This document shows positions 1-12,894 of a DNA stretch of 64,000 nucleotides, one piece after another. The DNA is taken from assembly GCF_050947875.1 (NCBI RefSeq), contig NC_134571.1:230154024-230218023 (forward strand). Direction: 5' to 3'. The notes below the pieces were generated by a model that saw only the letters and a program-made list of their open reading frames with translations, had not been told where the DNA came from and searched no databases. Both the position numbers and the translations under genes were made by a program. This DNA is from Dermacentor variabilis (taxonomy: Eukaryota > Arthropoda > Arachnida > Ixodida > Ixodidae). The stretch's first letter is position 1. Each line of letters starts with the position of its first letter.

Positions 1-1059
1 ATTTATGTTTGTCATATTGAGACAGATATGTGATGATTTTTATTTGTGTGTAGTTTGGGCAAAATCAGTTTCAAATAAAACAAGCCACTCAGTGACTTTT
101 ATGGCCTAATTGTTTTTGCGCTCATTGATCATGCAGACCTACCTGCACGGCTGCATGTATATGGCAACTGAGTTCTCGTCAGATGTTATGTAAATATTTA
201 ATTAATAAACTTCATATACATTTCTGCGCAGCACAGACCCATTGCGGCTGCAACTATACTGAGCTGCATGGCTGTTCACAGCATCATTACGGAATAAAAT
301 CTGCCAGTCTTTATTTAATAAACAGTCAACATAGTAAATAACCGAATAATATTTTGTATATTGTTCTAAATTTATATACTTTATGGCTTGCACTGTTGTG
401 TTCTTATAGCTTTGGCAGGCCTAAGAATCTCAACAGACCATCTAACTATGTTGAGTGATTTTTTATCCATTACATATTCACTGCATTTGCCTGCTTTCCA
501 CATGGCTACCAATAATCAGTAGATATCATGTCGGTTATTTATATTTGGAATTGGTGACTTGCCCAAAACCTCGTAGTATCCAAAAGAAAATAAAGCCATC
601 GCATACATGCAACAAAAGTTTAATGGACCCCTGGAAGGGGAAGTAAATCGTAAAGATTTACACAACGGCACAACGGCTTAAAGTTCACAAAGCCAGGATG
701 CCCCCAGAGGTGAATGACACAACCTGTCAGCCAAGCCCTTGGAGCAGCCGCTGACCTGTCTATCGATGCGAAGGACAACTGCAATGACAACTGCAAAGCT
801 TGCAAGGCTGGGGCGATAAATTTTTTCAGTGACATCCATTTTGAAGGCAACCTTTGAAGTGAACATCCCTTGAAGTGAACTAAAGTGCAGACTTATCTCG
901 CCAACACAACGATGACTGCTCCTTAGCTCACAAGGCTGGGATAGCAAGTCTCATCGGAAGGCTGATCGTGCAGGCCTAGCCCTTGAAACCACCAGCTGTT
1001 TGCCCGCCAATATTCTGCACCTTCATCGTGATGGGCACTCCAAGGTTTGCAAGGCTGGA
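1..1059. other. Unassigned AT-rich flank
   Basis: No gene is recognised here. The stretch from about 640 to 1059 has short recurring words such as aaggctgg and may be an old interspersed repeat. It is the left flank of the RTE element that follows. The matching right flank resumes at about 3923. Confidence 0.4.
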
Positions 1060-1089
1060 ACGCTGAGGTCATCATCATCATCAGCCTGG

Positions 1090-2624
1090 TTACGCCCACT
1101 GCAGGGCAAAGGCCTCTCCCATACCTGTCCAACAACCCCGGTCATGTACTAATTGTGGCCATGTCGTCCCTGCAAACTTCTTAATCTCATCCGCCCACCG
1201 AACTTTCTGCCGCCCCCTGCTACGCTTCCCTTCCCTTGGAATCCAGTCCGTAACCCTTAATGACCATCGGTTATCTTCCCTCCTCTTTATATGTCCTACC
1301 CATGTCCATTTCTTTTTCTTGATTTCAACTAAGATGTCATTAACTCGCGTTTGTTCCCTCACCGAATCTGCTCTTTTCTTATCCCTTAACGTTGCACCCA
1401 TCATTCTTCTTTCCATAGCTCGTTGCGTCATCCTCAATTTGAGTAGAACTCTTTTCGTAAGCCTCCAGGTTTCTGCCCCGTAGGCGAGTACTGGTAAGAC
1501 ACAGCTATTATACACTTTTCTCTTGAGGAATAATGGCAACCTGCTGTTCATGATCTGAGAATGCCTGCCAAACGCACCCCAGCCCATTTTTATTCTGATT
1601 ATTTCTGTCCCATGATCCGGATCCGCCGTCAAATCCTGCCCTAAGTAGATGTATTCCCTTACCACTTCCAGTGCCTCGCTACCTATTGTAAATTTCTGTT
1701 TTCTTCCGAGACTGTTAAACATTAGTTTTCTGCAGAATAATTTTTAGACCCACTCTTCTGCTTTGCCTCTCCAGGTCAGTGATCATGCATTGCAATTGGT
1801 CCCCTGAGTTACTAAGCAAGGCAATATCATCAGCGAATTGCAAGTTACTAAGGTATTCTCCATTAACTCTTATCCCCAATTCTTCCCAATCCAGGTCTCT
1901 GAATACCTCCTGTAAACACGCTGTGAATAGCATTGGAGAGATCGTATCTCCCTGCTTGACGCCTTTCTTTATTGGGATTTTGTTGCTTTCCTTATGGAGG
2001 ACTACGGTGGCTGTGGAGCCGCTCTAGGTAGCTTTCGGTATTTTTACATACGGCTCGTCTACACCCTGATTCCGTAATGCCTCCATGACTGCTGAGGTTT
2101 CGACAGAACCAAACGCTTTCTCGTAATCAATGAAAGCTATATATAAGGGTTGGCTATATTCTGCACATTTCTCTATCACGTGATTGATAGTGTGAATATG
2201 GTATATTGTAGAGTAGCCTTTACGGAATCCTGCCTGGTCCTTTGCTTGACAGAAGTCTAAGGTGTTCCTGATTCTATTTGCGATTACCTTAGTAAATAGT
2301 TTGTAGGCAACGGACAGTAAGCTGATCGGTCTTATAATTTTTCAAGTCTTTGGCGTCCCCTTTCTTATGGATTAGGATTATGTTAGCGTTCTTCCAAGAT
2401 TTCGGTACGCTCGAGGTCATGAGGCATTGCGTATACAGAGTGGCCAGTTTCTCTAGAACAATCTGCCCACCATCCTTCAACAAATATGCTGTTGCCTGAT
2501 CTTCCCCAGCTGTCTTCCCCCTTTGCATATCTCCTAAGGCCTTCTTTACTTCTTCTTGCATTACCTTTGGGATTTCGAATTCCTCTGGACTAATTTCTCT
2601 TCCATTATCGTCGGTGGGTGCCAC
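1090..2624 (-). pseudogene. RTE reverse transcriptase, frameshifted
   Basis: The RT half of the same element is spread over three frames. At 2289-2624 are the early RT blocks (KSWKNANIILIHKKGDAKDLKNY), which would normally continue into NYRPISLL but shift frame near 2335. At 1715-1933 is the catalytic FADDIALLS box; the FADD codons are plus-strand 1826-1837. At 1090-1722 is the C-terminal region with VYNSCVLPVLAYGAETW and TWVGHIKRREDNRW. Frame changes near 1720 and 2335, plus stops between 1933 and 2289, make it non-functional. The order and spacing are those of a normal RTE RT. Confidence 0.82.
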
Positions 2625-2749
2625 TGGTACTGTATAAATCTCTATAGAACTCCTTAGCCACTTGAACTATCTCATCCATGTTAGTAATGATATTGCCGGC
2701 TTTGTCTCTTAACGCATACATCTGATTCTTGCGAATTCCTAGTTTCTTC

Positions 2750-3908
2750 TACACTGCTTTTAGGCTTCCTCCATTCCTGAGAGCATGTTCAATTCTATCC
2801 ATATTATACTTCCTTACGTCAGCTGTCTTACGCTTGTTGATTAACTTTGAAAGTTCTGCCAGTTCTATTCTAGCTGTAGGGTTAGAGGCTTTCATACATT
2901 GGCGTTTCTTGATCAGATCTTTCGTCTCCTGCGATAGTTTACTGGTATCCTGCCTAACGGAGTTACCACCGACTTCCATTGCACACTCCTTAATGATGCC
3001 CACAAGATTGTCGTTCATTGCTTCAACACTAAGGTCCTCTTCCTGAGTTAAAGGCGAATACCTGTTCTGTAGCTTGATCTGGAACTCCTCTATTTTCCCT
3101 CTTACCGCTAACTTATTGATCGGCTTCTTATGTGCCAGTTTCTTCTGTTCCCTCCTCAGGTCTAGGGTAATTCGTGTTCTTACCATCCTATGGTCACTGC
3201 AGCGCACCTTGCTGAGCACGTCCACATCTTGTATGATGCCTGGGTTAGCGCAGTGTATGAAGTCTATTTCATTTCTAGTCTCGCCGTTCGGGCTCCTCCA
3301 CGTCCACTTTCGGCTATCCCGCTTGCGGAAGAAGGTATTCATTATCCGCATATCATTCTGTTCCGCAATCTCTACTAATAACTCTCCCCTGCTATTCCTA
3401 GTGCCTATGCCATATTCCCCCACTGCCTTGTCTCCAGCCTGCTTCTTGCCTACCTTGGCATTGTAGTCGCCCTTTAGTATAGTGTATTTTGTTTTCACTC
3501 TACCCATCGCCGATTCCACGTCTTCATAGAAGCTTTCGACTTCCTGGTCATCATGACTGGATGTAGGGGCGTAGACCTGTACAACTTTCATTTTGTAACT
3601 CTTATTAAGTTTCACAACAAGACCTGCCACCCTCTCGTTAATGCTATAGAATTCCTGTATGTTACCAGCTATGTTCTTATTAATCAGAAATTCAACTCCT
3701 AGTTCTCGTCTCTCCGCTAAGCCCCGGTAGCACAGCACGTGCTCGCTTTTTAGCACTGTATATGCTTCTTTTGGCCTCCTAACTTCACTGCGCCCTATTA
3801 TATCCCGTTTACTACCCTCTAATTTCTCCAATAGCACTGCTAGGCTCGCCTCACTAGATAATGTTCTAGCGTTAAGCGTTACCAGGTTCATATTCCAACG
3901 GCGGCCTG
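2750..3908 (-). pseudogene. RTE endonuclease (EEP family) domain
   Basis: One open frame of about 385 codons encodes an endonuclease/exonuclease/phosphatase domain that would nick target DNA for retrotransposition. Reading from the N-terminus: MNLVTLNARTL (first strand), VVQVYAPTS, GDYNAKVG (the GDxN metal-site motif), WTWRSPNGETRNEIDFI (substrate-binding block) and CSDHRMV (the SDH catalytic motif). A basic linker follows. An upstream ATG at 3955-3957 lies outside the target duplication and belongs to flanking DNA, so it is not the family's start. The original N-terminus is missing. The domain looks intact apart from that loss. Confidence 0.8.
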
Positions 3909-4029
3909 ACGCTGAGGTCATCCCATCTGAAATTTGGAAGCTTTGCCCTTCAAGCATCCAGTACCACCATGGCAGTGTTAAAGATGGGAGGAACTGCGAG
4001 GATCACTGGTGGTTACTAACAATTATGCG

Positions 4030-5052
4030 GGAGTAATATTAGCACACTAGAGCCGAAATGCAATGATATCCTTACTAAACTATCGGCATGGACTAGAGTA
4101 AATAAAATCAAAGTAAACCCGACTAAATCCAAAGCAGCTATTTTTGGGCTCAGAATAAAGCAGTTCCTCCGGTGAATTCATTCATTTTTCAAGATTAGCA
4201 TATAGAAATAGTCACCGAGCTCAAGGTTCTGAGTGTGTATTTTTCTGCCCATCTAAAATGGGACGCTCATGCTGTTTAAATCTCCAGAAAACTGTCTGCA
4301 GTTACAGGTGTAATCTCATGCTGCCGCACATTTCTTCCCACAAGCGCTAAACTACAAATATATTAAGGCCCATTTCTTTCTCGCATTAACTATTGTACAC
4401 TGGTATGGGCTACAACAAATAAAAGAAATATGAACAAGCTCTGTGTATTGCAGAGGAAAATTATTCGCCTTATTGTTAACATTGAACCAACGTCAAGTGT
4501 TAATCCCACAATAGCATTATTCAATTTGATCCGTGTAGATAATATATATGAATTTCGTTTGTTACAAATAACATACTTTTCTTTCACAGGTATGAGTAAT
4601 TTCCTCACAGAACTTGCTTCCCTTGAATATCGTACACCAATATTTAGCACTCGTTGTACTGACACTTGGTCCTTACCACAGTTTCGAACCGATTACAAGC
4701 TGCAATCCTTGGCTCACAATCTGCCATTTTTTCTCAATGAACATAAAGATACTGCTTGTTTTAGTTGAAAACAACTGCGAACATACTTTGTGCACATGTA
4801 ATCCGTACTTCTTCATATGTGGTTTAAGAAAACTTCTGTGTTATTGCTGTACTTGATTTGATGCTGTCCTTGATTGCTGTACTTGATTTGATTTGATGAC
4901 TACTGCTGTATTGCTATTGTTATTTCGTTCTGTCTGCTGCTGCCATGTAATGGTTTCCTGGGTCTTCGTCAAGCTGTTTGTACAGCTTTTAGCCCAGGTG
5001 ACCATCCAGATACTTGCTGGAGAATAAAATATGATTTGATTTGATTTGAATT
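4030..5052 (+). mobile_element. 3' part of a Jockey/CR1/L2-group LINE
   Basis: The 5'-truncated 3' end of a second LINE lies on the plus strand. Translation from about 4085 gives LSAWTRVNKIKVNPTKSKAAIF, the RT segment after the catalytic box. The open stretch 4430-4768 reads LQRKIIRLIVNIEP and later TWSLPQFRTDYKLQSLAHNLPFFL. It is clearly related to the C-terminus of the better-preserved LINE at 52603-57302 (QKRAVRLIANIP, and SWSLPLSRTKYRTQSLSYNLPRYL). A 3' UTR follows, with an AATAAA-like signal at about 5023 and a (TTTGA)n tail at about 5031-5050. Frames are broken, so it is a pseudogene. No clear target duplication was found. Confidence 0.72.
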
Positions 5053-7144
5053 ATGTAGCATCCTTGTATGGGGGGGTGCACTCACAAGTGCCCTAGGGAC
5101 GTAAAAGACTGAAATACGGGACATTGAGTGGCTGAGAATTATGGGAATATTCTTGCACACTGACATCAAAGAAAAGTGATCGAATACTTGCATCTATGTC
5201 ACAAATAGTTGTTAAGTTCAACTTAGTTTGTTTTCAACAAGAGCGACGTAGAGGCTTGTGAATAGTTTGTATTGGACATCTGCTGCAGTAAAGTGAAGCT
5301 CGAGGTCCGATTGACCAAATTAGACTAGAAAGCAGGTTACACATCCGCTATGCCAACAGGGATTTTAATAAGCAGGCCATAGAGCTGGGTTTGTTCACAT
5401 GACTAGAGGATGCTCATCGATGAAGCTAAGTAACTCTGTCTAAAGAATGCTGCAAAAATTTGCCACTACTTGAGTAGCGATATTCTCACAGCAAATAGGT
5501 GCGTTGCAGAAGCAACAGTCATAGCTCCAAAAGCACAGAAACTCAGAGGCAAATCTGAATTTGTGCCACAAAAGCCATTCTGTTCTCTGTCAGCAGGTCT
5601 GCTATGCTGTGTCGGTCAGTGGGTGCTGTGTCTGCCCTGAAGACGGCGACAGCTTTCCTTTAACTGGGACTGATAATCCATCTGGCACCACTGCTAAAGA
5701 AATGTTAAACATTAGTCCTAAAGACAAAAACACAAAACAAAGCGGGGGGGGGGATGAAGCTTGCAGAAAAACGAGACAAGGATTCTTTGAAATAAGGTGT
5801 GGCAGTTAAGATCAGAACCAGAACGATAAGTCAAAGGAGAGTTTTAGCACTTTCGTGTGTGATCAAACAGACAGGCATCATACTGAAGGCACCAAGAAGA
5901 GTACAAGGATGAAGCGAAGGCACTTGGCAGCTTGGACAGACAAGTCACGCACTCGAATGCAGAAAAATTGCGGGAAAGAACTCAAGCACCTGAATGCAAG
6001 AAAATAGTAAAAATAATACTTTATGTTTAAAAAAGGATTTCCTTTTGAACACAATAATAAAATAATACTGCCCCACTGTACGATACACAAAACATTATAA
6101 ACAGCTCCAAAATTGCATAACTGTGCAAACTCAACCTGAAAGCCTGAAATAGATGGAATAAAATTTGTTCCTTGTGAGCAAATCGGGATGTGTGGCTTGG
6201 ATAAGCTGAATGTGTGCAGTTTTCGCTTAGTAGAAAGGTTATTAATTAGTCAAACTGCTATAGTGGTGACCAAAATAGGAGTTCGGCAATGGGAAAGAAA
6301 AGAACATTTGTGTGCAGTAGTGTGAGAGTTAACGTGGGCCGAAGTGCAATGCGTAAATAGGGTCTATTTTGGGCAGATATACCGAGATATAAATTTCACT
6401 GGTATTGTACTGAATCAAGTTATCTTGACATGAAGCAATAGCCTGCCCTTTAATTTGCATAGATTTTGCCATACAGTTTGCCAACACTTCCATTGCTGTT
6501 ACACTACTGCATACCTCGGCAGAGCCAGATGGCTGTCATGCTAAATGTCATGTATAAGGCAGCCATGTATGTCTATCCACGAGCAGGCATATCTGTATTT
6601 TGTGACTGTGCGCAAGTTTATTGTTGACAGATACCGTATGTTGTGCATAACATGAAGTATGTCCTTGCATTCATGCTGGACTGCAATATTTTTCAGTTCT
6701 ACCCAGCCCCCTCACTCTAGTTCTTTGTCCAGAGAAGGAATGCCCACTGCTTGAATGCCCATGACAGAGTCGATGCTGCTTCAAGCTTCAACAATTCTTG
6801 TGCCAGTTACAGCTATGCAAGCCAATATTTGCATCAAGGAAATGTTACTTATCTCCTTCAGGTTTTTCAAATAAACTACCTTACGAACAAAACTATGCCT
6901 GGGGGCTATCCCCCTTCGACTTTTCTTTGGCATTTACAACATATCCTCAGACCATAAATGCTTATTCAAAGCACCCGATACACTTAGGCCGAACATTGTC
7001 TGCAAAGTTCCATTTGAAGAGGTACTGACATGATAATTTCAATTATTCGTTTTTTTTTCTTCGAGCTCTAAAAATATAATAACAAGCCTTGGAGTGGCGT
7101 GATTTGGTATAATAGCTTTCCTAGAGCCGCTTTCGGTTTCGTTT
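5053..7144. other. Unassigned spacer
   Basis: AT-rich DNA with no recognisable gene. Short open stretches on both strands have no motifs I know. A run of ten G lies at about 5743-5752. Confidence 0.4.
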
Positions 7145-7382
7145 TCTAGGAGGATACTGTGTAGTGACATCACAACACAGTGTGTGGTCACGTGGGAGAA
7201 GGGAGAGTCACGTGAGGCCTCCGGCTAGCTCGGTCGACTTGTGTGCTGCTAATTGTGAAGGCCAATGTAGCAGCCTAGCGGACGACTGAATGAGCTAGAG
7301 CGCGTGTCGTAACATCGCAATGTCCTGCTCCCACATGACCATATACTGCGTCGTAACATCAGGGCATAGTATCTTCCTGGCA
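7145..7382. repeat. Imperfect foldback element
   Basis: The left arm (about 7147-7200, aggatactgtg... then tggtcacgtgggag) is the reverse complement, with mismatches, of the right arm (about 7328-7380, ctcccacatgacca... then catagtatcttcct). The middle is not repeated. This is the shape of a foldback MITE. Target duplication is not clear. Confidence 0.5.
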
Positions 7383-7589
7383 AACAATATTGGCTGTAAA
7401 GAAGCTACTATATTAAATTATTTACAGCGTTTTGAGGCTTCACCCCTCTAACGATGTCTGTCATCTTCTCTCCACCAATCTTCAGCACTGTTAAATTCAA
7501 TTATAAACGTGCACTAACCAGCTCAGTTAAGCACACTCGTGCAGCATGTACTACCAAGCGCTTTTTTATCCCCTTCCATGTCGCACTGT

Positions 7590-7745
7590 CACCCCGATGG
7601 GGGCGAAATGCAAATACACCCATGCATGTGCATTTGGCGCACATTAAGGAAACGCGCGCAGGTGGTCAGAATTAATTCGGAATCCTCCACTACTGTGTGC
7701 CTCATAATCATATCATGGTTTTGGCATGTAAAATCACACAATTCG
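7590..7745 (+). repeat. Diverged fragment of the tick tRNA-derived SINE
   Basis: The stretch from gatgggggcgaaatgc to catgtaaaatcacac matches, with many substitutions, the body of the well-preserved SINE at 50506-50743 (there on minus). The shared landmarks in order are the gggggcgaaatgc block, a cac-ccatgcatgtgc block, the ggtggtca block, ctccactac, gcctcataatcat and ggttttggcatgtaaa. The tRNA-like head is not recognisable, so this is an old 5'-truncated copy. Confidence 0.65.
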
Positions 7746-10700
7746 TTTCATTCTGACCAGAAGTGGCTAATATATTTTTAAAACCACAGTTGGCAACGTG
7801 TTTTACCTGCTCAGAAAGAATAAATTTGCTTTTTGTGCTGTCCCATGGATTATGCATTGCCTTCGATCAAAAGCCTAACTAAGCATTGAGACACATCTTG
7901 GCTTGTCCATGGCATTGCTAGAGAATGCGAAGTACTGTTTATGAGCTGAGCTTGTCTTTGGCCATTTTTAGCAAAAAGCCACGGAGGAACCTAGCTCGTC
8001 GAAGGCACGGAAAATGTTAAACATACCACAATGTGTACAAGTATTTCATTTCAGAATCGAGTAGGGGAACACAAGCTGGCACACCTGGCAAGTATGGCTT
8101 GTACAATTGACGGAAAGCTAAGTCTACCAATTTTGCTAGAAAGCACGCCTGAAATGATGTACATCAGCGAATCCAAAACTAGACAGCAAGGACAAAAGTC
8201 TAAGAATGCAAGGCATGCGGTGAAAAATGTTGGGTGGCTTTTGCAAAGAAACTGCGGGTAAATTATTAGGCTACTATGAAAATGCCTTCGGCAGACCAGT
8301 TCTTTTTAATATTAAGCTTCACGACAAAAAGTTGCATTGCTTAGACTAAGGAATACTGTTAAGACCTTGGGTCATGGCTTTCAGTGAAAGGCAATAATGA
8401 AGAACAAGTCTTAACACAGCCACCTACATGCTCTTTTTGTTTGGGCAATGATTTAAAGAAGATGATTTAAAAGGGGGGGGGGGGGGGGGCTCACTAGCAG
8501 CTAGATTAAGAATAATGTATGTAGGACATGCCACACACCATTAACAATGTCAGGTGAAATCGGTGGTATTTCTGACTCCTGTTCCAAACATTAAAATATG
8601 AACCAGATTCTCTCTACAATGACTACTTATCATCAGGTTTATAATATTACCCTTTTTCATACACCTATATTTATAGAAAGGAGCTGCAGACAGGCTTCAC
8701 ACAAATCAGGTAGCAATTTCTTTTGAGAAATTAGCTTAATAGCATCAGCATTAGGCCTATTTCCACAATCCAGTTCATTAAGTAGTACTTGGAACATATA
8801 CAGAGGAAAGGTCACTTATATTGATATTAATTAGAGCTGCACGAATCTCGGAACTTTCAAGCAACCAGAGGGGCTCCATGCTGTAATGTCTTCCTAGTTG
8901 TATTAGTATATGTATGGAATACAGGTTTAGTCTTATGTACACTAAAGGCAAAACATTTTTATTAGTGACCATGGTTCTTTCTTTTGTGTTTCTTTTTCAA
9001 CTTGGAAGGAGAGAAATGAGTGCAAGATGATGGTTGTTGGTACATTTAGATTGCCACAACAGAGTGATTAATGAAAATAGAGTTGCCATGAACCCGTTAA
9101 ACGCGTATACAATATATAAAAAGTGAACCTTAGCAAAGCTGCACAACCATAAGTCAAGTCACTTCAAGTGCATATATTAGTTAAAAAAACAGGCTTAAAA
9201 TATAACGTACCACATATTAGTTTAGCAATCAGGGAGCCACTCATAGGTGCTACCGTGGCTAAGTTAGTGATCAGAAATGATCCTACAAAAAAAAACCATT
9301 GTAGAAAAAACGAAATCCATGTTCCTGCTAGGGTTTGAGTTCATGACTTAATTTATAAGCCAGGTATTCCGTACATGACATGGCAGCAGTTTCATTCTTT
9401 TCTATCTAATGCAGACACAATCCAATAATTGTAACCCAGTGTATTTGACCACATTTGAATGTTTCAACAATTCAAATGCTGAACTCTTAAGAGTACTAAA
9501 AGTGAAATATTTTCATGTGGGTAGTTCCATCAGTCAATACAGCCCTCCTTAGTCCACTATAACTGCTGTTGTCTTAAATATTAAATGATGTGCAATATTG
9601 GGAGATGTTGAAAAAGTAAGCATCGGAAGATAAATTTTGTACACCACAGGTCTTAGAACAGTTACCCATTGACAAAAAGGTCATAATATTGACATCGTGC
9701 TTAAGAAGCCCGAGTATGTTAAAGTGAGCAAAGGCTTTGCAAGTTTAAAAGCTGTCCATAAAGAAAGATGTGTTTTCAGGTAACACTATATCATAGTAAA
9801 TACAAAGGGCAAGTGGAACAGTAGGAGCTCCAGATTATATTTCATCATGGCCAGGAAATTACGTGAAATGATTACGAGATACTTTCAGCTGTCCACAGAG
9901 TTGACAGTGCAAGTCTTACCTTAATTAGAAGGTTTTCCTAAAAGGCTGCCACAGTAGGTTGACGCCTACTTGTATGTAATGGTTCATTTGAAGTTCTGTG
10001 GGTTGTTTTCGTCACCCCACTTGGGAGAACCCTTAGCACACCCCTTTTAGTATCGCAAACTAATCCTTGCCGTCAAAGTTTTCCACTTCCTCTTTCCATA
10101 GCCTTCATTTTACTCTTACGCACCTGCTTATCCTCCTCGACCCTTGCGAGCGATGAGCTATGCGGAAATCAGTTGTTAATAAGGCGAGTCCCTTTGTCCA
10201 AACATTGACTCCAGGCAGATTCTCTTGTTCAGTGACTGTCAGTCATTTAATTTATTGTGTGGTGTTCTACTTGCACAATAAGGTGTAATTTAAAACCACC
10301 ATTAATTTCTGGCAAAGTGGTACCTTAGTTGGCCAGGCCATTGTCTGACCAAGCGTGCTGACCAACTAGCTATCTCTAGTTAAGTACAAAGGCATCTCAG
10401 TCATTCAAGTGAGTATGGGAAAGAACATTTCAACAATAACTTTGGTTTATTCTCACATAAGAATAAGTTATTCTGACAGGGCTGCCTTAGTGGACTCGCT
10501 GGATTGAAAAAGTACACATGCATGAATCACTGCATGCTTTCATATGAAAAGCTGAAATTTCTATTGCATCATTGTTTCATGCTACAAGTAAATAATCTAT
10601 TTCATTGTGGAAAGCTGGGCTAGTTGGCGATTAATCATCATACCTTGCAGCTAGTATCATAAATTCTTAGGTGTCTTCGCCTTGTCCTTGTCAGTGTGCT

Positions 10701-12309
10701 GCTTCACCACCAAGATATGATAATCTATTTCATATTTCGCAAAGGCTAACTATGAAGCTTTCGATGACAGTAGATAAAGCACTATCAACTGACAACTCTG
10801 ACTACCTAAAGGATAGACCATCAGAACACCAACATGATCGGGTAAAAAGAAAGCAGAGCAGTTCCTGACTGCCACCTTTGTTTCCTATACTAGCGAACGT
10901 GCCACAAATGTCGGACACGAAAATTGGGCGGCAACAACACAACGGCTCCTGAATTTCACAGGTGCAAACACCCCGTCAAAAATTGTAATGTGTAGTGCGG
11001 AAAGACATTTTTATAGTGTATTTTGTATGTATTGGTAGTGCGCTATCAAAGAACTGCGGCGCAGAAAAATCGTGAAGTTATTACAAAATCAGCTATATTT
11101 ATACATCCTTCGCTGCAACCAAGAACATTATACCAGAAAGATGTTCCTGCCTTTTACACATAACCGAAGGCAGATTCAAAACCATGCATGTTTAGAGTGT
11201 TCAAAAAACAGAGCTATCTTAATAAATTTACAAGTACCGCATCGTTAACCTGCACAACGCCTTGTATTACATTAAAAATAAGAAGGGAAAAAATAACAAA
11301 AATGTAAATATAAAACATAAAAATAAGTAAATCATTGTACATTGTCCAAGTTTCTAACATTGTCCAAGTTTCTAAATGCTAGCAGATACAGCTTTAATGG
11401 ACGACTGCAAGCAGCAGACAGAATGAGTCACTGATTGGTAGCGCACACCAAAAGACACATAGTATGAGCCGAATGAGTACTGACTTGCAGGGACTGTGAG
11501 ATCACTGTGACCATTGTGAATATGGACAGCAGTTCATGGCGAGAACCACTAATTTGTTAGTCACTGCGCAACGAGTAAAGAATATGTACTTCTGACATGC
11601 AGCTTCTTTGCAGTACAACGTAATAATAAACCTCACTGATAAAAAACTAGAAAGTTGGAAACATCTCACTCGCACGAAGACACTAAAACTACGAAACTCA
11701 AGCTAAACAGCTATTGGCTTAATTTTGTGGATGGTTTATTGTACCAGTGCAGTCGGATATGTGTAGTACACGTCGAATACATTTTCACTGCAGCACAAAT
11801 TTTATGCGATGAAGCCGATAGATTTTGGTGTAAAAGTTCATCGCAGCCACTGCAACTGCTGAGAACATATCGTAAAAAACTTGATTTGCATTTATATACT
11901 GGCTTCCTGCGAGACACTGAACATTGCGAAAACATGATGAAGCGGAATGTGTTTACCGGAGTTAAAATTTTTTTTCTGATAGCGCTTCACTGCATAATAC
12001 TTAATGCTGCTGTAAAGCCCATTTTCAGACATCAATTATTAATTGCAGCGAATAGCTGGGTTTATTAGTTGGTTTTATTGTTGTTCGCGAGTGGTTGTGT
12101 AAAGAGGGCGCGAACAGAGAGAAATCCTGAGGGCAAAACAACGGCTTAAAACACCACACCAGAAACACCTCTGAATGCATGTCGGCACACATATTAGATG
12201 GTTCAGTGCTCATACTGTGACCGGAGACGACGCGTACGCACGAGTGTAATTAGGGACTCTTATTATAGTCCCCGTGAGAGTTGAACTGAGCCCCATTTCA
12301 ATCTCAGTA
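7746..12309. other. Unassigned AT-rich spacer with a G tract
   Basis: I see no gene. A run of 17 G occupies 8473-8489. A near-perfect 20-base direct repeat containing attgtccaagtttctaa lies around 11338-11378. A weak tRNA-promoter-like pair of words (gtggctaagtta near 9256 and ggtttgagttcatg near 9332) could be a very old SINE, but I could not confirm it. Confidence 0.4.
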
Positions 12310-12429
12310 TGCTTCACAGCAATGCAGTTTGTATAACTCACCACATAACTTATCTGTATTGTGGCGAAGATAAAGCAAATCTGTCAACAACCATTAAGAA
12401 ATACATACAAGACCTTTGCCCACGTGTAG

Positions 12430-12504
<75 letters not shown>

Positions 12505-12630
12505 CATATGCTTCTCTCACTGCATTTTGTACAATTGAGTCCACAAAATGTCTATGTTGTGGTGAAGCTAATTAAAGCAAATTTGTCGACCATTATGAGA
12601 TGCATACAAGACCTTGCCCACATGTGGATT
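12310..12630 (+). repeat. Tandem duplication carrying a (TG)n(TA)n microsatellite
   Basis: The segment ending in catacaagacctttgcccacgt (about 12310-12427) is repeated with substitutions at about 12500-12624 (catacaagaccttgcccacat). Both copies also carry the upstream words ttgtggcgaag or ttgtggtgaag and aaagcaaatctgtc or aaagcaaatttgtc. Between the copies lies a TG run (12430-12440) followed by an uninterrupted TA run to 12499. The period is roughly 190-200 bases. Translations made only of YI repeats here are artefacts. Confidence 0.75.
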
Positions 12631-12647
12631 TCTGTAAGCTATGACTA

Positions 12648-12892
12648 CACTCTAAAAAAAGTTTACTCCTTTGGGTTGTATTTTGTCCCCAAACAATAAT
12701 CGTCATTTGTCTTGCCGGTACTTCCCAGTCACGAATGGCTTGTGCGTAATCAGCTTGACACGGCACTCTCGACAGTAAAGTATCGAGCGCCGAGTTTTCA
12801 AGAAAGGAAATATTCATGCAAGTAAGGCAGATATGACGATTATCGCTGTAGGACAAAACAAGCCCCAAAGGGTGTAAACTTTTTTTAGGGTG
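12648..12892. mobile_element. 245-bp MITE with long terminal inverted repeats and TA duplication
   Basis: The left end cactctaaaaaaagtttact and the right end, reverse-complemented, caccctaaaaaaagtttaca start a terminal inverted repeat. It extends about 60-70 bases inward with scattered mismatches (for example caataatcgtcat against cgataatcgtcat). TA dinucleotides flank it at 12646-12647 and 12893-12894, as for Tc1/mariner-superfamily elements. It has no coding capacity, so it would depend on a transposase encoded elsewhere. The superfamily call rests on the TA flank alone. Confidence 0.82.
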
Positions 12893-12894
12893 TA

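Larger units (their letters stand above)
1074..3908 (-). mobile_element. RTE-type non-LTR retrotransposon, 5'-truncated, with 14-bp target-site duplication
   Basis: A LINE lies on the minus strand. It carries an apurinic-type endonuclease followed by a reverse transcriptase, and its 3' end is a (GAT)n microsatellite, read on plus as repeated atc at 1071-1082. The 14-base word acgctgaggtcatc occurs at 1060-1073 and again at 3909-3922, immediately outside the two ends. That is what target-primed reverse transcription leaves. The 5' end at 3908 cuts into the endonuclease N-terminus, so the copy is truncated. Several frameshifts in the RT show it is dead. RTE assignment rests on the RT C-terminal region (GHIKRREDNRW followed by a GRPxxRW-like stretch) and the short-repeat tail, both typical of RTE/BovB-like elements. 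A short 3' fragment of the same family sits at 31214-31380. Confidence 0.88.

Noticed and set aside
9236..9350. tRNA gene or SINE suggested by A- and B-box-like words
   Set aside because: The words are weak, their spacing is too wide for a tRNA and no cloverleaf can be drawn.
12309..12575. Open frames made of YI repeats on both strands
   Set aside because: They are the translation of the TA microsatellite, not proteins.
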